Below are positions 8,279 to 9,726 of a DNA stretch of 9,726 bases, piece by piece. The notes beneath the pieces are model-generated. The model was not told the DNA's origin and made no database searches. It saw only the letters and a program-made list of their open reading frames with translations. Positions within the stretch are counted from its first letter, which is position 1, and every line of letters starts with the position of its first letter. Made by a program: the position numbers and the translations under genes. This DNA comes from Planctomycetota bacterium (GTDB lineage: Bacteria; Planctomycetota; UBA11346). The stretch lies in NCBI GenBank assembly GCA_013816645.1, contig JACDEC010000086.1, positions 1 through 9,726 of the forward strand. Reading direction: 5' to 3'.

Positions 8279-8668
8279 ATGAAAACAGCAATCGTCATCG
8301 CCGGGCCTAATCTCAAATTTCAGACATTGGCTGAGGCGGCTAAGGGTCTTGGTCGAGTTGATTTACAATCCGAGATTCGAATGGTTGTTGAAGGCGATTT
8401 CGGCGTATTTGCATTCAATCTTGACCTATCCATTGCCGATGACTTTGATGCGTCAGAGACGGCAAGGGTGACGAGTACAATAAAGGAACCGCAATTCTTC
8501 TTGTTGGAATATAGCGGAAGTGCGGCCGCAAATGCCGCTATTCAGATTCTTCCCGACCAATGCCCCATCTTGATCGACAATGATCATGGTTTGGTCGCTG
8601 ATCGACCAGAAATATTGGCGAGGATCAACCGGTCAGAGGACTGGACCGCGCATCAGCCAACGAATTGA
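8279..8668 (+). CDS. Candidate immunity protein for the RHS tip
   Basis: A 129-residue protein starts at ATG 8279, 4 nt after the RHS stop; GAGG at 8265-8268 gives a weak ribosome site 10 nt upstream. It has no signal peptide or membrane segment and is acidic to neutral, fitting a small cytoplasmic protein. I do not recognise a named family. Visible stretches are MKTAIVIAG, FGVFAFNLDLSIADDF, PQFFLLEYSG and CPILIDNDHG, an alternating strand pattern. Immediate coupling to an RHS tip, similar low GC and its own terminator are the standard signs of an immunity gene, which binds and neutralises its cognate toxin in the producer and siblings. Its last ~14 codons overlap the 3' end of the opposite-strand regulator remnant, so the C-terminus (RSEDWTAHQPTN) could be a newly acquired tail. 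Function is inferred from position only. Confidence 0.72.
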   Translation: MKTAIVIAGPNLKFQTLAEAAKGLGRVDLQSEIRMVVEGDFGVFAFNLDLSIADDFDASETARVTSTIKEPQFFLLEYSGSAAANAAIQILPDQCPILIDNDHGLVADRPEILARINRSEDWTAHQPTN

Positions 8669-8869
8669 GCATACGGAGCACGGTCGATTGATCGTGCTCC
8701 GGTAGTTTTTTGAGCCTCTGAAACTGCCGCCAGAGACGACGATCATCGGGGCTGTTGAGCAGATCGGGCGCAGCGGCCGGGCGCTTGGTGGCGTCGGGCA
8801 CGTCGGCGTTGTCCAAGAGTTCTTCGACGGTGACGGCGAACAGGGCGGCCATCTTCGCCGCTGCGAACA
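8625..8869 (-). pseudogene. C-terminal remnant of an XRE/Cro-CI-type regulator, cut by the transposase element
   Basis: Reading the minus strand from 8869 to the TGA at 8627-8625 gives about 80 coherent residues: FAAAKMAALFAVTVEELLD, then a polar linker, then LWRQFQRLKKLPEHDQS and TVLRMLNSLADARS. KMAALFAVTVEELLD matches the last helices of HTH_3/XRE DNA-binding domains (the '..A..LgVtvdeLL' pattern). The C-terminal helix resembles the 'L...d...vl.mldsL' tail common in small XRE regulators. The N-terminal recognition helices are absent: coherence stops exactly where the transposase-element repeat begins at 8870, and no start codon belongs to the original gene. The missing part may lie beyond the element, outside the window. 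It converges on, and overlaps by 44 bp, the immunity gene. The terminator of the RHS unit lies inside it. Confidence 0.6.
8674..8711 (+). terminator. Strong intrinsic terminator of the RHS-immunity unit
   Basis: CGGAGCACGGTC (8674-8685) pairs with GATCGTGCTCCG (8690-8701): 12 bp with one G-T wobble and a GATT loop. A TAG spacer region leads to six T residues at 8706-8711. It begins 5 bp after the immunity stop codon. This is a textbook rho-independent layout on the plus strand; the minus strand has no matching T-run, so it works in one direction. The same bases encode LKKLPEHDQSTVLRM of the opposite-strand regulator remnant. Confidence 0.85.
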
Positions 8870-9042
8870 AAAGATATAGACACCCAATAACCAGTTGCAA
8901 CTCCTTCCCCTGCCTCAGGATGCCGCCATGGCGATCGCCCGTACAAAGCTCTTCGACCCCGTCCAGAACCCGTGGATCCACGCGATCAGCCGCTGCGTGC
9001 GCCGGGCGCACCTGTGCGGCGGCCGGGACGGAAAATTCGACC
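8870..9042 (+). repeat. Direct repeat copy 1 (left end of transposase element)
   Basis: 173 bp matching 9046-9218 at 171 positions; the differences are T8896/C9072 and A9034/C9210. It contains the leader AAAGATATAGACACCC, an AGGA ribosome site at 8917-8920 and the first ~38 codons of the transposase. A 3-bp CAC separates it from copy 2. In this copy the leader also holds the 8-bp palindrome GTTGCAAC, which the T/C change breaks in copy 2. Confidence 0.93.
8928..9042 (+). pseudogene. Truncated first copy of the transposase N-terminus
   Basis: ATG 8928, preceded by AGGA with a 7-nt gap, opens about 38 codons (MAIARTKLFDPVQNPW, then IHAISRCVRRAHLC) identical to the downstream transposase except for one Thr-to-Lys change after GGRDG. 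After 9042 the frame runs out of phase through the second copy and stops at 9296, giving a meaningless tail. It lacks the HUH motif and cannot be active. Confidence 0.8.
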
Positions 9043-9045
9043 CAC

Positions 9046-9218
9046 AAAGATATAGACACCCAATAACCAGTCGCAACTCCTTCCCCTGCCTCAGGATGCC
9101 GCCATGGCGATCGCCCGTACAAAGCTCTTCGACCCCGTCCAGAACCCGTGGATCCACGCGATCAGCCGCTGCGTGCGCCGGGCGCACCTGTGCGGCGGCC
9201 GGGACGGAACATTCGACC
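9046..9218 (+). repeat. Direct repeat copy 2 (left end joined to the full transposase gene)
   Basis: This is the partner of 8870-9042 at a period of 176 bp. Unlike copy 1, it continues without a break into the rest of the transposase reading frame, so it is the functional or ancestral arrangement. Confidence 0.93.
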
Positions 9219-9726
9219 ACCGCAAGGACTGGATGGAGGAGCGACTGGAGCTGCTCACGCGGGTGTTCGCCTGCGAGATCGCGTCGTACGCGGTGATGTC
9301 CAACCACCTGCACGTCGTCCTGCGCATGTGTCCGGCGGAGGTGGCAACTTGGTCGGCCGACGCGGTGGCGCGGCGCTGGCTGTCGATCTTCCCGCGGAAG
9401 TATCTCTCGGACGGTACGCCGGTGCTACCCGACGAGGCGACGATCGCGCGGCTGGCCCAGGATGCGGCCTGGGTGGCGCTGCGCCGCGTGCGCCTGGCGG
9501 ACCTCAGCTGGTTCATGCGCTCGCTCAAGGAGCCGATCGCGCGGCGGGCCAACCGCGAGGACGGTTGCACCGGGGCCTTCTGGGAAGGCCGCTTCGATTC
9601 GATCCCGCTCCTGGATCAGCCCGCGTTGATGGCCTGCATGGCCTACGTCGATCTCAATCCGGTGCGGGCGCGGATGGCGGCCACGCCGGAGGGTTCCCGC
9701 CACACCGCGGCGCGGCAGCGCATCCG
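9104..9726 (+). CDS. REP-associated / IS200-like (Y1_Tnp, HUH) transposase, 3' end outside window
   Basis: ATG 9104 has an AGGA ribosome site at 9093-9096 (7-nt gap), and the frame stays open for 207 codons to the right edge. The protein begins MAIARTKLFDPVQNPW. It carries the HUH metal-binding motif H68-L-H70 inside MSNHLHVVLR, and the family's C-terminal signature FWEGRF (159-164) and YVDLNPVRA (181-189). Enzymes with these motifs cut and rejoin single-stranded DNA, moving IS200/IS605-type elements or REP palindromes. The catalytic tyrosine normally lies in the helix just before the GxxWxGRF motif. Here that helix reads FMRSLKEPIARRANRED (137-153) and has no Tyr; the only visible tyrosines are in SYAVMSNH, RKYLSDG and AYVDLNP. 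A long insert between the HUH strand and this helix marks a long subfamily, often annotated simply as 'transposase'. Activity is therefore uncertain. The family call is strong. Confidence 0.88.
   Translation, partial: MAIARTKLFDPVQNPWIHAISRCVRRAHLCGGRDGTFDHRKDWMEERLELLTRVFACEIASYAVMSNHLHVVLRMCPAEVATWSADAVARRWLSIFPRKYLSDGTPVLPDEATIARLAQDAAWVALRRVRLADLSWFMRSLKEPIARRANREDGCTGAFWEGRFDSIPLLDQPALMACMAYVDLNPVRARMAATPEGSRHTAARQRI

Larger units (their letters stand above)
8870..9726 (+). mobile_element. IS200-like / REP-associated transposase element with duplicated left end, right end outside window
   Basis: The left boundary is placed at 8870 because there the regulator remnant stops and the sequence AAAGATATAGACACCC, repeated 176 bp later, begins. 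The unit contains a truncated first copy, then the full left end and the transposase gene. No inverted terminal repeats or target duplication are visible, as expected for HUH elements. I found no clear REP palindrome with a GTAG-type tetranucleotide in the visible part. The true element may start at 9046 only, with 8870-9045 a duplicated or decayed copy. Confidence 0.6.

Noticed and set aside
8870..9218. CRISPR-like array
   Set aside because: Only two units, 173 bp each with a 3-bp spacer, containing a gene start. This is a tandem duplication and not a repeat-spacer array.
8895..9296. Plus-strand open frame of 133 codons across the duplicated repeats
   Set aside because: Only its first part is transposase N-terminus. 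After 9042 it reads the second repeat copy out of frame, so it is a truncation product and not a gene.
9091..9570. Minus-strand open frames across the transposase gene
   Set aside because: They are antisense to a plus-strand frame with unmistakable HUH transposase motifs and have no protein logic of their own.

Overview
The window is GC-rich bacterial DNA, about 77% GC in the densest part of the large gene, with clearly lower-GC islands. The organism cannot be fixed from sequence alone. The large RHS protein has a Cys-rich GAGCTCSGS stretch and ends its core with an LYGGYFVPLGTDPMGL-type motif instead of the usual LYxYVxNNPVxxxDPxGL. From memory this flavour is common in RHS proteins of Planctomycetota and related groups, so a GC-rich planctomycete is a tentative guess. 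A GC-rich proteobacterium remains possible.

Layout, left to right. (1) 2-658: the C-terminal end of a polytopic membrane protein that continues off the left edge, followed by a hairpin at 665-691. (2) 787-8274: one giant gene for a 2495-residue secreted RHS/YD-repeat protein. It has a Sec-type signal peptide, an N-terminal region of about 480 residues that I do not recognise, a YD-repeat shell, an RHS core ending in DPMGL, and a 235-residue C-terminal tip. The tip ends in a segment resembling a PD-(D/E)xK nuclease. (3) 8279-8668: a 129-residue protein starting 4 nt after the RHS stop, the natural candidate for the immunity protein. (4) 8674-8711: a strong intrinsic terminator closing the RHS-immunity unit. 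(5) 8625-8869, minus strand: the C-terminal remnant of an XRE-type regulator, cut off by a mobile element. (6) 8870-9726: a REP-associated/IS200-like (HUH) transposase gene running off the right edge, with its first 173 bp present twice in tandem (period 176 bp).

The most coherent reading is a polymorphic toxin locus. The Sec-exported RHS shell would carry a variable nuclease-like tip, the next gene would protect the producer, and the unit ends at its own terminator. The RHS gene is a compositional mosaic: a low-GC N-terminus, a GC-rich C-ending-codon shell, a short G-ending-codon core from about 7207, then an AT-richer tip and immunity gene. This is the pattern expected if the tip and immunity gene were exchanged by recombination in the conserved core. 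The insertion-sequence debris on the right fits an accessory, recombining region.
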